This document shows positions 1 through 12,130 of a stretch of 64,000 nucleotides of DNA, one piece after another. How positions within the stretch are numbered: position 1 is the stretch's first letter; the number at the start of each line of letters is the position of its first letter. The notes under the pieces are model-generated. The model was not told the DNA's origin and ran no database searches. It saw only the letters and a program-made list of their open reading frames with translations. The stretch covers positions 36,264,501 through 36,328,500 of the forward strand of contig NC_087251.1 of NCBI RefSeq assembly GCF_037042905.1. Reading direction: 5' to 3'. The position numbers and the translations under genes are program-made. Source of the DNA: Lytechinus pictus. Its lineage: Eukaryota; Echinodermata; Echinoidea; Temnopleuroida; Toxopneustidae.

Positions 1-939
1 TCTTGAATGACGTCATTGTCGTTATTAACTTAATGTCTCGAATCGATATATCGCGATTATAACTAGTACTCGTACTAGTATAACTAGTATCGTTTATCTT
101 CGGTTTCGTTCGCATATGGAGCAGATCGTATAATATCGAAAGCAATATCGATATCACATTCATGATTGTTGACGTTCGTTTGTAAATATTTTATAGTTTG
201 GCTGCCATTTTGACCATTTTTATCGTGTTCAACCCAATTAAACATCGGTAAAGTATATTTTTCATGCCTTTTTCATCTATATCGTTTAAAGTATTTAAAT
301 GTTGGAATATCATCAATTAAAAGTTTGTTGTTTATACATCCTTAGATTGTAAATTCGATGTGTAAAATTACATCAAACTTTGGACTGTGAATTGACAAAA
401 GGGAGGGAATGAGAACACATGCGAGCCCACACGTACACCCTACCGTCGGTAAATGGGGATTACAGTAAAATGTCAGAAATTGTTGAATAAATCCCCAGAA
501 ACGACGGTTATTCCTGTCTAGTCCATGCCCCGCCCCCTCTCAGGTGTTGAGATCTCAAAACAATTTTTAACACTTTAAAAGATTAATTTCCTCTTCAGGA
601 TATTCCCCCTCAAACTCAAGGACAAGGTTCAACATCCTTTTGGGACTTATCATGCTAATGTCTTAATCTGTTAATGACAATGGGGAAGATGAGACAGCAA
701 TAATTGATCCAGTGTTTGTAAATTTGCTTATGTCATGATGAATTTCTTGTCTGAATTGTTAAGTTTTTTTAATTAAAGTGAAAGAAAGAAACAGTTCCTT
801 CATTTGAAATGACTGAGTTTTCATTTATTAAGGCACTTGCGCTAATGGGAGGTTAGTATACTATTTTATTCCATATGCCATGTTAAGATTTTTTGTTTGT
901 TCATTGCTCTACATTCAACTATTTTCTCCAATATAAACT

Positions 940-1370
940 TGACCCCACTTACCTTTATTCATTTTCCTTTGTCATGTTTGTTACCTTTTTAAAAATTTCT
1001 TTTCTTTCTCTTTCATCTTTCAAAATGTTTCATTTTCTCTTAGCCTATTATATTTCTCTTAATTTTCTCTACTTCTTCTTTATCTTTCTTTGTTTTTTTG
1101 CAAATCCTTTTAGTGTTTTTCTCTTCCTTTCCTGTTTCATATTTTTTCTAATTGAAAAGTAGAATAATTTTTTTCTTTTCTTCCTCTTTGTTCATTGAGT
1201 GATTATTGATCTCTTTTCCTCTTTTATCTTTCTGGTTCACTCCTTTCTCTTTCAATTTAATGGTTTTCATCATATTTTTCTCCATTTTCTTTATTTCCTC
1301 TTTATTTTTGTTCTCTCCTATTGAACCATTCATTTTCTCCTTTATCTCCTTGTTCAATCTGGCCTAAATT
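940..1370. repeat. Pyrimidine-rich low-complexity tract
   Basis: About 430 bp of T/C-rich sequence on the plus strand (TTTCTT, CTTCTT and CTCTTT words). It creates apparent reading frames on both strands that are Phe/Leu- or Lys/Glu-rich and are not genes. Confidence 0.7.
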
Positions 1371-2000
1371 TTTCAATTTCTCTCTCTGCTAAAAAAGGCG
1401 AAATTTATTGTGATATATTGAAAATACATGTTAATTAATTTTTACAAATCTCACCCTGTGGAATTGCTGTTTAAATATTTGATGAGCAGGGCACAGTTTC
1501 ACAATGATACCTCTTAAAGGGGTCTCATTGAAATTAATTTTCTTTTCGTATTTTTTTTAATATTTAGACCTATTATCAATCTAAATTAGTGATATAATTC
1601 ATGGTGTATTCCATCTTTAAAAAAGTAAATATTTAATTGAATGAAAAAGGGTTGGTTTGCAGGAACATTTACTTTCATTTTCATAATCATAAAGTATTAC
1701 ATCATGCTTCTACATGTATTTTAATAGAAAATGAAACGTTACATTTTTTATTACCGTATATATTTCATTTCAAATTTTAGTGAATAAGTGAATTTTTAAT
1801 GGAAAGTTTTCAATGCTTCTATGTCTAGGTCTTTCTAAAGCCCAGTCAAACTACAAATCACACTGTATACCATTACACATATAATATGCTATATAAATGA
1901 AAATTAAATGATATACTGATTTGTATAGTGCATGCATTATGTGCTATAATTAAGAGCTCTTGAAATGCTTGCAAACAAATTTAGAAAAGGGAAAGAAAAA

Positions 2001-2260
2001 TAATGTATGGAAATTATTGGAAAAGATAGGTTTTTAGTCTACATTTGAATGATAGAGAGGATCTAATTACATATGGCAAGCAGGCAAATGCACAATCTCC
2101 CAAAGTTATCTTTGTATTACGAGTTAGAGAACTGCCCTGGTTGTGAGTGTGTCTGTGAACTTTGCATTGTAAAAGCTCAGAAATGTAGCTCGGGGCTTGA
2201 CCAGTTTGTGCCTTGTATACAATTAACAAAATCTTGAAAGATATTCATTGGAGAACTTCA
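2001..2260 (-). pseudogene. Decayed CR1/L2-type non-LTR retrotransposon, RT C-terminus
   Basis: The minus strand encodes LIVYKAQTGQAPSYISELLQ followed, after a degenerate stretch, by SLSFKCRLKTYLF. These are the typical last blocks of CR1/L2 reverse-transcriptase ORFs (compare LLIVYKTLNKQAPQYLSNCL at 49249). Only about 70 codons survive, so this is a 5'-truncated relic inside intron 1 of the oxidase. Confidence 0.7.
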
Positions 2261-2329
2261 TAGGAGTGATCCTGGAAAAATCTAGGTTGACTAAATGTGT
2301 ACTGCTGATTTATCAGCCTTACACATGTC

Positions 2330-3040
2330 ATTTAAATTTAATTTAATTTCGTTTATTTCCATTTTCAACAATTACAGTTTGTTTTGTACATTTGACAAAC
2401 ACATTTCAAGTATCCCTGTACAAAAATTATATTCAAGATTATTACATTACAGGTTGGAAATGGAGGAGGCTGCTAAAAAGTGTAGCTTGTAGAGTGCAGC
2501 CTCCTTATAAATATTCTTGTAGTTTTACATAGCATATAAAAATCAAAATGATAGCATATAAAAATCAATAATAAATTTCTTCTGTACTCGCTGGAGACGC
2601 CCGATTTGAGACGAGGGGAGCCCATGCAACAAACTTTTACAATAATCTAGCTTACTAATAATACATGCACGGACAAGTGTTTTCATGCTTTCATCATCAA
2701 AGTATTTTGGTATGCTTATAATCTTATATCTGCCTATATCTTAATACATTTGCAAAAAGACTGTAAGTGCCCCTTTTAATTGGAAAAATAAGAAGGTCCA
2801 GTGAATCTGAACAAATACCATTTCAACAATAATGTTTATTATTGTTACCTTTTCACTTTTATGTACGCTTATATATATATATATGTGTGTATTGGGTGTC
2901 CCACTCATCAAGCTTTTGCTTTTAGGGGCACCCTAATCATTTAAACTATACTGTACATTCATGTATATGATTTTGTATATATTTTGGTTTGTATATTGAT
3001 TTTTTTTAATGATTGAATAAAATGAATTGAATTAAATGAT
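2330..3040. mobile_element. MITE-like element with AT-rich inverted ends
   Basis: The left edge near 2334 (ATTTAATTTCGTTTATT) is the approximate reverse complement of the right edge at 3013-3038 (GAATAAAATGAATTGAATTA). The stretch AAGCTTTTGCTTTTAGGGGC at 2910-2929 recurs in diverged form at 31661-31680, so this is a dispersed family. The transposase class is not evident. Confidence 0.5.
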
Positions 3041-3489
3041 AAAGCAGTCATTAAAAAAATCTGCTTAGAATTTCATTTTCTTTGTTTCAAAGGGTTCAAG
3101 GACCTCATTTTATAAGATATTATCCAAAGAATAATATAAGTTGCTCCTGTTTCCATAAGTAAAGAGTTCATCGGAGACAAGTAATTTTGGGAAGTGTCGC
3201 TGTAGACTTTGGACCATACTTTACTAGTCTCTGCTCTACGATTTATACTTAACCAGAAGGTGTACATTTTTCTTAGATGTCTTATGGATTTGATACAAAG
3301 CAATATTACAAATCCTTCAATTATTTGATTATATAATTCTTACTAGTATTTGTAATGCTTCTTTATTAATGTTTTATAATATTTTCTACTTTTATTAATA
3401 TGTTAAATTTATTGTGGAAACCAAGCATAATACTCTGAAACACACCGCCTGAATTCATTACCAATCTAATTTGGTGGGTTTTTTTTCAG

Positions 3490-3641
3490 ACTGAGACTTT
3501 ATCCCCGTATCCTTCGAGATGTGTCTGTACGTGATATGTCAACGACTGTCCTTGGTCAACGGCTCCCCTATCCCATTGCTATCGCACCTACAGCTATGCA
3601 GAGAATGGCCCATGCAGATGGGGAAGTGGCAACAGCACGAG
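3490..3641 (+). CDS. HAO gene 1, first visible coding exon
   Basis: Acceptor TTTTTTCAG ends at 3489 and the donor GTATGA starts at 3642. The first base completes a codon begun in the missing upstream exon. Encodes [20 protein letters not shown] through [18 protein letters not shown]. It is 152 nt, exactly as long as exon 2 of the downstream paralogue. Confidence 0.9.
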
Positions 3642-6600
3642 GTATGATTACGTTCTATAGAAAAAATAGGAATGGTGATGATGATGATGGTGATGATCAA
3701 GGATCAAGATGATGATTATTAATGTTCAGTGGAACATAGTGTGTGATTAATATTTCTAGGAACTTGGGCTTTGGTTCACCAATCAATGTACAACACTAGG
3801 TCATCATCACGTATCCCTCTTCACATCCCACGGACATTCAAATCAATAGGTGATACATTTCTGTGTTTGCCCCAAAATATTAGAATACATTACCTCATAA
3901 AGTTAAACAATGTCCTTCTATTGATGTGTTTAAGAAGATGCTCAAATCTAATTTGTTTTGATATACTGCAAGTAATATTTCATTTTTGTGTAGTTTTATG
4001 GTAAGTTATTACCGATTGTATTTGTTTTGTCATTTGTACAGTGCTTAATAAGAAGTAATTATTATTATTATTATCAACATTGCACATTCTTATAGTGACT
4101 TGAATCTGTATCACATATTCACATTAAGAATTTATCATTATCATCACTGCTTTGAGAAAAAAATAATAGACGATGTACAAAGAACAATTCTAATTATTTA
4201 CCCTTTAACTTTAATCTGGCAAGAAAAAATGTTAAATTAATTTTTACTTAAAAGGTTTTCAGTAACCGTTTAATTCAAATTATTTTTTGGCTGCTTTCTT
4301 ATATGAAAATACAATCTTTGGTTTATTTCTAGTAAATCATGCTTCCTGTATAAATAATAAATTTTAAGATAGTAGGTTGGGTAAATGTCAAGTAAGACTA
4401 AGGCTCGTATTCTGAAGTCGGGTTTAACTTAAACTCAGGTTTAAAATTGTGGTTTAAGTATGGATAGCCAATTGTTACATAAATCACTAACGGTAGAGAC
4501 ATCATATTTCAGCTCATTTGGCTCTCAAATCATTCATAATTGTCTAGGAAGTATAAATAGATGATTGTCTTCACTATCGATGAATCAGGAAAGAGCACAG
4601 TAAACATAAGAAACAAACAACTTAATACAATTTTTTACTCTTTTAGCTTCCCATAATTTTAGCGCAGAGTTAGACCATGGTGTAAGTTAAATCTGACTTC
4701 AGAATATGGGCCTAAGAGTCCCGTCTACTGAACAACCTTTGATATTGTTTGTTTTCTTGACTATAACCTACCTTCCTCCCGGCTCCCCCTCACCCTTTCT
4801 CTCTCCCTTTTACTTCACAGCTGCTACAGCAATGGGCACCGGTATGATCCTCAGTTCCTGGTCTACCAGTAGTATTGAGGAAGTTGCAGAGGCTTCTGGG
4901 AAGGGACTAAGATGGTTCCAGCTCTACGTGTACAAGGATAGAGAGGTCACCAGGGACCTGGTCAAGCGTGCAGAGAGGGCGGGCTACAAGGCCATTTTCG
5001 TGACGGTGGATACGCCCATGCTCGGGAAGAGACTGGCTGATATCAGGAACAAGTTCTCTTTACCGGAGCCACTAAGGTAACATGCTTTAAAATTTTATAT
5101 TTTTAGGGAAAGGCCACTTTGCCTACTGGGTGGATATTTTTTATATTAGAGCAGAAATGTGAAAAAAAATAAAAAGGTTAAAAAATATCAAAAGCCAGTT
5201 CTTAGACTGCTTTGGATTAATTTAAAGCACTGAGGTACAGTTTGAATCTTTCAACCCTTTGTAACATTGATCTCTATTTGAGAATAAAATATTTGAAATT
5301 GAACTTGTAATGATCCCATTACAGTTTAAATCATATATGCTGAATTGTGAGGATGAATATTTCTTCAATTCAATTGTCAATATATTTGTGCATTTCACAG
5401 TCCTTCTGCACAAGTTGCATCCTTGTTGTGACGTGTATCTCCTGAGTCCTCCTTGTAGTCCTGAGAGATTGGTTGACAACATCAAGTGCTGTGTGTTGCT
5501 CCTATCATTGATTACAATCCTCATTTAAGCGCTATACATTTAGTTTTCCTGGTTTCTCTTACAAAAGGTACAAGCATATTATAGATTTAGGATATAGCAT
5601 TTTGTTATATCACAATCAAAACTCAAAAGTGATTTCTTTGGATACTGCAAAATTTCAAATTGCCTCTAAAATGATGAAATGAAAGAAAAATTATGGAAGT
5701 CTGGGCAGAAACAAAATATTTTGGTACTGCAATTACTAATTAGAAATTGATGACTCATATCACAACCAAAATGTGTATTGATAAGCTTGGTTTTGTTTGG
5801 CATGACTAGGGTCGAGTGCCAAAGTATACAGAATTAGCATTGCAAATTTTTATGGCAGCAATTGTTTTAAGGACATAAAGTTTTATAGTTTCAAAGTACA
5901 AACCCCATCTAAGGTAATATGTAATAAATCATCTTATTCAAACATGAAATTGAATAGCTTTACACGTATGTCAAGGATATCCTGAGATTATGTAAATATT
6001 GTTCATGCATAATTTTAGAATTCTTTCAAAGTCCAAGCTCAATTTGATTAATAAAGAAACAAATCAAGCAACCATAAATGTTCTACGATTCCTTAATTAT
6101 TGATCGATTGATTGATTGCATTTATTCTTATTCATTCCAAAATTTAACAAAAGTTACAATGTATAGCAAAACACAAAAAATATAATATACAGAAATGAAA
6201 AAAGGGAACCCACTGGAAAGCAAAGCTTGTAAGTATGGGTTCCCTGCAATAAATAGTTAATTAAAGTACATCTTTGATCAATGAAATTCAATTCGTAAAT
6301 TAAAAAGGTTGGTACAATAAAAAAGAATACTAGTGGGGTCAAGCTTTTATGCCTACTCACTATGTTACAATTAACAAAAAAAAATTATTATTTAGGATGT
6401 TGTGATAACTGCTATATGAAAAAAGAAAATATTGTCAAAAATCAATAATGATTATTTTCCATGAGGAGTTTAAAAAGTTAGTTCAATTCTTGTCAAGTGA
6501 AAACACGGGAGTGATAGTGCTCTGCACTATGCACTAAAAAGAATCCTGCTATACCAAATATATGGATTGATTTGAACATACATTTGTGTGTTTTATTCTT

Positions 6601-9600
6601 TATCAATGTTGTTTTTCTTTATAACAGAATGGCAAACTTCACCTCCGAGCTTATCGAGTCTTGTGTACGTGGATCATCCAGTTCAGGTCTAACAGAGTAT
6701 GTAGCATCACTGATTGATCCTACGCTAAGCTGGAAGCACATTGAATGGTTGAAGACTATTACATCATTACCGATCATTCTCAAAGGTGTCCTCACAGGTA
6801 ATTTGGACTGGAATTACACACACACACAGCACACCCACACACCAGCACTCAAAAAGGAGAGGAGGGTTTTTTAACAAACAAAAAATTCAAGGAAAGGAAA
6901 TGGAAAATCAGTAAAGTTGAAAATGAATGATTGCTGGAGGGCAATTCCACGCAAAAGTGGACATTTTCCAAAAATTTATATTGGCTCTATTTCAAATCTG
7001 GATCAAATTTTTCTATCAAAACTCATATGGAATTTCATAAATACAAAAGGGGAAAATAATTAGCCACATTTTTTTTTCTTACGCATCTCCTTATAGGAGA
7101 ATCCAAACCATACAAGAAATTCTATACATGGGACTACATATATTGTTTTTTACCTTATTTCAATTTAACAGAAAACTATTGCTTGTTTTGTAAACTTTTC
7201 TTTTGGATAATCTGAAGGTCATCATTTTACATCATATAAAAAAAAAATTAAAATATAAGTTCATTTTACGCTGCCCGTGAGTGGATATTTCTGATGTCAC
7301 TTCGTAACCGGGTATGGGTTTACATTTTAAGTCGTAATTAATGAAATGATACACCAATTTTTTAATGTAATGCAGCATATTCAATTCAATTCAATTCAAT
7401 TCAATTCAATTTATTTTTCATTCTTCAACATAATACAAATAATTACATGTTAAATCAATTCAATTCAAATAAAAGCATGAACAAAATTCAACATTGAATA
7501 AATAATATACATATTCAATAAGTGATAAAAATATAAATTAACATGCATGTCAAATCAAAATTATGATAGCAATTCAAAATTCACAGAGTTTAAGCAATAT
7601 GTTTTCTCCTCAAATATGCATGTCCATTTTGCGTCACACCGTAACCATGTTTATGAATATTCATATCTCATTAATTCAGTGGATCAAAATAACAAATGTT
7701 ATCATTTTGAAAAGTGGGTTACAGCAACTACTGTCAGGTACCATTTCTTGGCAATAACTATTCAAATATGGGTGATATCTTTGTTTGAATGCAAAAAAGT
7801 TGTTTCTGAATGTCACTCCGTAACCGTGGAACTGCCCTGGATCATTGAATTAATGGAGATAGATGACTAGATAGATAAATATATGATTCAATGATTTTTT
7901 TTATAAATCACCTTTTATTCATAGAAAAGGGAATCAAATACGTTAATGGGCCCAGGTTATCAGTTCTAGATGAACGTAATACAGGGCAACATAAGATGAA
8001 TACAGTACGGTATACATAAACAAACTTAAAACAAGAGATACTAATTATTTACATATCAAACGCGTCAATTCATAACAAAATTCATAGTAAAGTGATGAGA
8101 AGGGGGAAGGAGGGGATATGCTATCTCATGGTTTAACTTAAGTTGTTCTGATTTTAAAATGAGTTCATTGTACTAACATATTGGTATTACAAAAATATAT
8201 AAATTATGCAATTATAAATATATGAACAGATAAAGTGTAAATTCACATAAGTAGGCCTAGATCTTGAATTTATATTTTATATATATATAAAAGGTGTTAT
8301 TTTGTTCGGCGAAGTATATGATATATTGATTGAATAAATAATAATAGTTAGCTAGATGATGGTATTTAATTTAAGAAATGTATGCAAATTGTGCATAGAA
8401 ATAAGACATTATTGAAGATAAGATGTCTGAAAAGCTCTTGTTTATCAAGAGACCAGTTGGGGGTCGAGTAGGTGTAGCCATTCCCCCCCCCCAATGTGTC
8501 CAAGCCTGATGGATTACAAGTACAATTTGTGCCGCTACTTGAGATCCCCTGGTTTAGCCTTTGTAATTTAAAATTGATTGTAGTAATTACTGGCATGGAG
8601 ATAGAAATAGACTTCATATTTCCTTGGAAATGGATTAATCTCAGAATATTTCTTTTCTATTCTTGCTTAGCTGAGGATGCACGAGAAGCAGCAGCACACA
8701 ATGTAGCAGGCGTGGTCGTATCCAATCATGGAGCTAGACAGCTTGATGGGGTTCCATCTACAGTAAGCTCAATGTATTTATGTTTACCACAATATTTGTA
8801 TAATTCCCAATGACATGAACTGTCAAAGGACATTGAATTACTCATCAAAATCCTTTGCCAGAATCACTCCCATTCACTGGAGCATATTTTTCTCCTCAAC
8901 TTCATTGAAATAAACAAGTGAAGATGCAACTGAAAAAAAGTCATTTGATAGATGAAACTGTCCTAATCTGTAAAATTATGTGTCATTCAGTTTATTTACA
9001 TGTTTTACCATGATAGCCAGTAGCAATTTCATGTATTTCATTCTTTTGATAAAAGAAACCCTTCCTGTTAGCTGCATGATTTTGAAATCAAAATCACCAA
9101 AAAATGTAGACCATTTTGTTGACAGTATTGATAATATTATTTGGAATACTTGTATTGACCTTTTGAATAGATTGATGCCTTGCCTGAGGTTGTTGATGCT
9201 TTAAAAGGCACCGGGTTGGAGGTTTATCTGGATGGTGGCGTCAGGACTGGAACAGATGTTCTAAAGGCGATAGCCCTCGGAGCGAGGGCGGTATTCGTTG
9301 GTCGACCAGCATTGTGGGCTTTGGCATACAATGTAAGTGCAGTCATAAAATATTGACTTTCTAGTCAGGCAAAATTGCTAATGGCTAATACTAATGACTA
9401 GTTGCATTGACCAGTTATTGTTTTGAGGTGAGGATGGTTTATCAAATGGGCATTAGAATATATACCCACAATTGTTACCTCTGAAATTGTCCAAACTGTT
9501 TCAAAGGTATCTTGTGCATGTATAATTCATAATAATACTCTAAAAGCTGTGTAGTATTTATGAATAAACTACCTGAATTTTTATTTTTTTTACAGAGGAT

Positions 9601-10954
9601 TACAATACTACGCATAGTCTTTGAATAGGCCAGTCCAGGATTGGATTTTAAGTGTTTACATACCTTTCAAACAGAGGTCATTTTGACATTCCGAAAGCTT
9701 TCTTTAAGATTACTGAACATAGCAGCAAAGATTATTTGAATGGCTTAACATAGCTCAGAGAAAAAAAAAATGCTTAAGAATTTATATTTCATTTGACAAA
9801 ATTAGTCTAGTGCTCATTTGCTACCTTAGTCATAAATGAATACTGGATGTTAAGAGGGAAATTGAAATAAAAAATAAAACATTCTCAATGAGAAAAAATA
9901 ATTATTGATTCATCTTCTCTGAGTATCATGTAAGCTCAAAGTAAATGGTAGCATACCAATCATAGTGGGTAGGATTTCTATGGCTATCCATCTTTATTTA
10001 TTATCATTCAAAATAGATCCAATCTAAGAAAAAAAAAAACTAATGCTCTGAAAATATGCAATTGGGTCGCTGAGGGTACACACAATTAACAATTGAAATA
10101 TCTATCTGTCTTCTGCTCCTAATGGTTAATCTATTGTTTTCTTCCCACATTTATTCGCCAGGGTGAGGCAGGAGTGAAGAGAATGATTGAAATTTTAAGG
10201 GATGAGTTTAGTCTTGCCATGGCTCTTTCAGGTGAGACCTTCATGTGATAGTAGATTTTTTTGTATTAAATTTCCAGATATTATGATGAGCTGATGAATA
10301 GGGGTACCCTTCCTAACAAGGAACCCCCGATTATATGCTATCTCACAATTTTTTTTAATTTTCTTTTAAATTTAAATTCAACTTTTATCGTAAAAATATT
10401 CATTTTCCCACAACTACTGAATGTTGTCAGGGGCAATAGCCTTTAAAAAAATTACTATCACAGTTACTGTACCATCCATTGGCAATTACCATGGCAACAT
10501 AACCCAACAGCCAATGAATATATAGAATTCTATGGAAGTTACCGTTGGATGCCAAAGTTACCATGATATTAATGGTATACAAATAATGCACATAAGCGCG
10601 TGCGTGCAGGGCCAAATAATGAACGATGTGCAAGAAGAGCCAATGGATATACCGCAATTAGCTGAATATCATGTGATCCGATTTGGACCAATCAGATTAC
10701 AGAACATTCTTTGGAGTTGTATAATCACTTTTATGCAATACGTTCCAGATGGAATCAATCTCAGCAAAAGCAACTGATTTCACTGGAACTTTAAAAATCT
10801 ACATTATTAAGTGCAAATGATTTATATTTTACATACAATGATTGACCTATTTCCTTTTTTTTCTCATAATTTTCAAGGTGCAACAAATATCTCAGAAATC
10901 AACAGGAGATTAGTCCGAAGACAATCGCCATCTTATACCTCTTCAAAACTGTAA
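3490..10954 (+). CDS. HAO1-like: 2-hydroxyacid oxidase, peroxisomal (gene 1; 5' exon outside window)
   Basis: FMN-dependent (S)-2-hydroxyacid oxidase: it would oxidise glycolate or related acids to 2-oxoacids, making H2O2, in peroxisomes. Join: 3490-3641, 4821-5076, 6628-6797, 8671-8762, 9171-9332, 10162-10231, 10878-10954, all with GT-AG sites and matching phases, no stops or frameshifts. Visible family blocks: [37 protein letters not shown] (FMN Gln and active-site Tyr), VTVDTP, LKGVLT (FMN Lys), [10 protein letters not shown] (catalytic His and substrate Arg), [20 protein letters not shown]. The C-terminus is SKL-stop, a canonical PTS1. About 325 residues are visible of roughly 370; the exon with the N-terminal YDYY block is absent from 1-3489, so intron 1 exceeds 3.4 kb, in line with 4.1 kb in the paralogue downstream. 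Human-type HAO1 versus HAO2 assignment is by general resemblance only. Confidence 0.93.
3765..4075 (+). pseudogene. CR1/L2-type retrotransposon 3' fragment with (TTA)n tail
   Basis: With frame changes the plus strand gives P-K-Y-stop-N-T-L-P-H-K-V and [14 protein letters not shown], the usual LWNSLP...FKKxLKxxLF ending of CR1/L2 reverse transcriptases. It is followed by a short 3' region and an ATT microsatellite at about 4057-4074, the typical 3' end of such elements. It starts about 125 bp after the donor of the 3490-3641 exon. Confidence 0.6.
4403..4711. mobile_element. MITE with 5-bp target duplication in HAO gene 1 intron
   Basis: Inverted ends GCTCGTATTCTGAAGTC at 4403-4419 and GACTTCAGAATATGGGC at 4695-4711 enclose 309 bp. 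The same 5 bp, CTAAG, flank both sides (4398-4402 and 4712-4716). The right end lies only about 110 bp before the acceptor of the 4821 exon. No coding capacity. Confidence 0.8.
4821..5076 (+). CDS. HAO gene 1, second visible exon (FMN Gln/Tyr exon)
   Basis: Acceptor TTCACAG, donor GTAACA. 256 nt. Carries [21 protein letters not shown], the [10 protein letters not shown] block with the active-site Tyr, and [12 protein letters not shown]. All catalytic positions match the family consensus, unlike the paralogue at 24813-25068. Confidence 0.93.
5077..6627 (+). other. Intron of HAO gene 1
   Basis: AT-rich, no gene seen. At 6100-6170 it contains GATTGATTGCATTTATTC, resembling the AT-rich edge of the dispersed family seen at 2330-3040. 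Nothing else is recognised. Confidence 0.5.
6628..6797 (+). CDS. HAO gene 1, third visible exon
   Basis: Acceptor TATAACAG, donor GTAATT. 170 nt, two codons longer than the matching exon of the paralogue. Encodes the variable loop 4 region ([21 protein letters not shown]) and then [10 protein letters not shown] and [10 protein letters not shown], with the conserved flavin-contacting Lys. Confidence 0.9.
6798..8670 (+). other. Intron of HAO gene 1 with simple repeats
   Basis: Contains a short CA tract near 6817-6842 and an ATTCA pentanucleotide array at about 7378-7412. A spaced motif, GTCAC-(T/A)-(T/C)CGTAACC, appears near 7296, 7632 and 7812. A C-run lies at 8482-8492. No gene seen. Confidence 0.5.
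8671..8762 (+). CDS. HAO gene 1, fourth visible exon (catalytic His)
   Basis: Acceptor TTGCTTAG, donor GTAAGC. 92 nt. Encodes [20 protein letters not shown] and [20 protein letters not shown] holds the catalytic His base and the substrate-binding Arg. Confidence 0.92.
9171..9332 (+). CDS. HAO gene 1, fifth visible exon (phosphate-binding region)
   Basis: Acceptor TGAATAG, donor GTAAGT. 162 nt, phase 0 at both ends. Encodes [33 protein letters not shown] and [20 protein letters not shown], the FMN-phosphate binding part of the TIM barrel. Confidence 0.92.
9333..10161 (+). other. Intron of HAO gene 1
   Basis: 830 bp, AT-rich, no repeat edge or gene recognised. Confidence 0.5.
10162..10231 (+). 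CDS. HAO gene 1, sixth visible exon
   Basis: Acceptor TTCGCCAG, donor GTGAGA. 70 nt. Encodes [20 protein letters not shown] and ALS, the conserved helix near the C-terminus. Confidence 0.9.
10232..10877 (+). other. Last intron of HAO gene 1
   Basis: Open frames here have no family features and are treated as chance. No repeat edge recognised. Confidence 0.5.
10878..10954 (+). CDS. HAO gene 1, terminal exon with SKL peroxisomal signal
   Basis: Acceptor TTTTCAAG. Encodes [18 protein letters not shown] and SYTSSKL, then TAA at 10952-10954. SKL is the canonical PTS1 tripeptide bound by the PEX5 receptor. No AATAAA was found in the first kilobase downstream, so the transcript end is not placed. 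Confidence 0.9.
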
Positions 10955-11925
10955 TAGAACTTATCTGGAACCCATAACAAAAAAGCTAACAATTGACCTT
11001 AGGGTTGATTTTGCCCATTGATCATGCGCAATGGTCATTGCAATCAAATGTAGAAATCAGCCCTACGGTCAGTTGTTATGCTCAATGTTACCGGGCACTG
11101 GTCATCGTATATTCCTCTATACAAATAATTAAAAACGAATGTATATTTTTTTACTGCCATTGTCAAATCAGTGATATACATTATAATGTAATTGTGTGCT
11201 GTAGTTTGAAAGATGTGTCTGTTGATGGGCATGTGACCATTTAGTGTTTGAATCATTCATTGTGCATGCATTTAATGTAAGGTTAAAAGTGAACGAGGAG
11301 CACTCCACCTGGGAGTTTAAAAAAAAAGTCAGTTCTGACAGGTTCATTGAAATCCTTCAGTTTGGTTGGCTGAAAAGCAGTGGTCTTTGACTGTTACTAT
11401 GGTAACTGCCAAAGAATGAAAACTTGTCAGTGCTGAGAAATGATGCCCATATCTCACTTTAATCAGCAAAGTGGGTTTTTAAATGAACTCATTTGACATA
11501 TCTCCACACCATTTACTTACTGCAATTTGAAGAGAATATATCTCTTAACTTATTCCAATGGAGTTGATGATAATATAAGTACCTTACAGTTTATTAAGAT
11601 TGTATGATGTGAGGCAGTTCAGAACTTTAGATTATTGAAAACATGTATATTTTTTTTCATGTAATATATCTTGGCCTCTACAACATTAATGTACAGGTAA
11701 ACTTGTGTGAGTAGATTTTCAATATGTCCAATATTCACCCATGGCAAAGCAGTTTTTTAGACCACATTATGCAAAACGAGTTTTATAGACCTCATCAAAT
11801 TTCTCCTCAGTCTATCAGATTTCCGTGATCCCAAAAGATTTGACTTCAGAAAAGTTTATTCATAAATATCAATGACTGACTGGCTGACTTAGGTGCATAG
11901 GACGGTGTGTCTCCTACTGGTGATC

Positions 11926-12130
11926 CTTTTCCATTCAACTGGGCGTTGTGGCGTGCGCCTGTAATCCAAGCTATGTGGGGAAGTTACAAATTGATGCAGA
12001 GGTTCGAGGTTCGAGCCCTGGTCACGTATTTCGAATGGTGACGTTAAAGGTCGGTCCCAGACATAAATAATCATATCTGATTGATACACGTCTGACAAAA
12101 CTCAAATACACACACACACTTTTCCATTCA
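11926..12130 (+). mobile_element. 7SL-RNA-like SINE with perfect 12-bp target duplication
   Basis: The body, 11938-12118, is flanked by identical 12-bp copies CTTTTCCATTCA (11926-11937 and 12119-12130). It begins ACTGGGCGTTGTGGCGTGCG, then CCTGTAATCCAAGCTA, closely resembling the Alu-domain start of 7SL RNA (GGGCG-GTGGCG-GCCTGTA-TCC-AGCTA). It continues with a GAGGTTCGAGCCC stretch like a Pol III B box, a non-7SL middle (GACGTTAAAGGTCGGTCCC) and a short CA-rich tail. Length, tail and duplication all fit LINE-mobilised insertion. The 7SL ancestry rests on resemblance to remembered sequence and could be convergence from a tRNA-type head. Confidence 0.8.

Larger units (their letters stand above)
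1..3489 (+). other. Probable intron 1 of HAO gene 1
   Basis: No exon of the oxidase and no other gene was recognised here. It holds a small palindromic stretch near 60-95 (ACTAGTA motifs), a pyrimidine-rich low-complexity tract at about 940-1370, a decayed retroposon at 2001-2260 and a MITE-like element at 2330-3040. Confidence 0.6.

Noticed and set aside
893-1357. Small frames with many Phe or Lys/Glu on both strands
   Set aside because: Pyrimidine-rich low-complexity DNA.
1-3489. The missing first exon of HAO gene 1
   Set aside because: No stretch encodes a DYY block followed by a GT donor in the right phase; it must lie upstream of the window.
4706-4820. An upstream ATG that extends the 4821 exon
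   Set aside because: The extra sequence comes from the end of a MITE and intron; the acceptor at 4820 and phase with the previous exon are clear.
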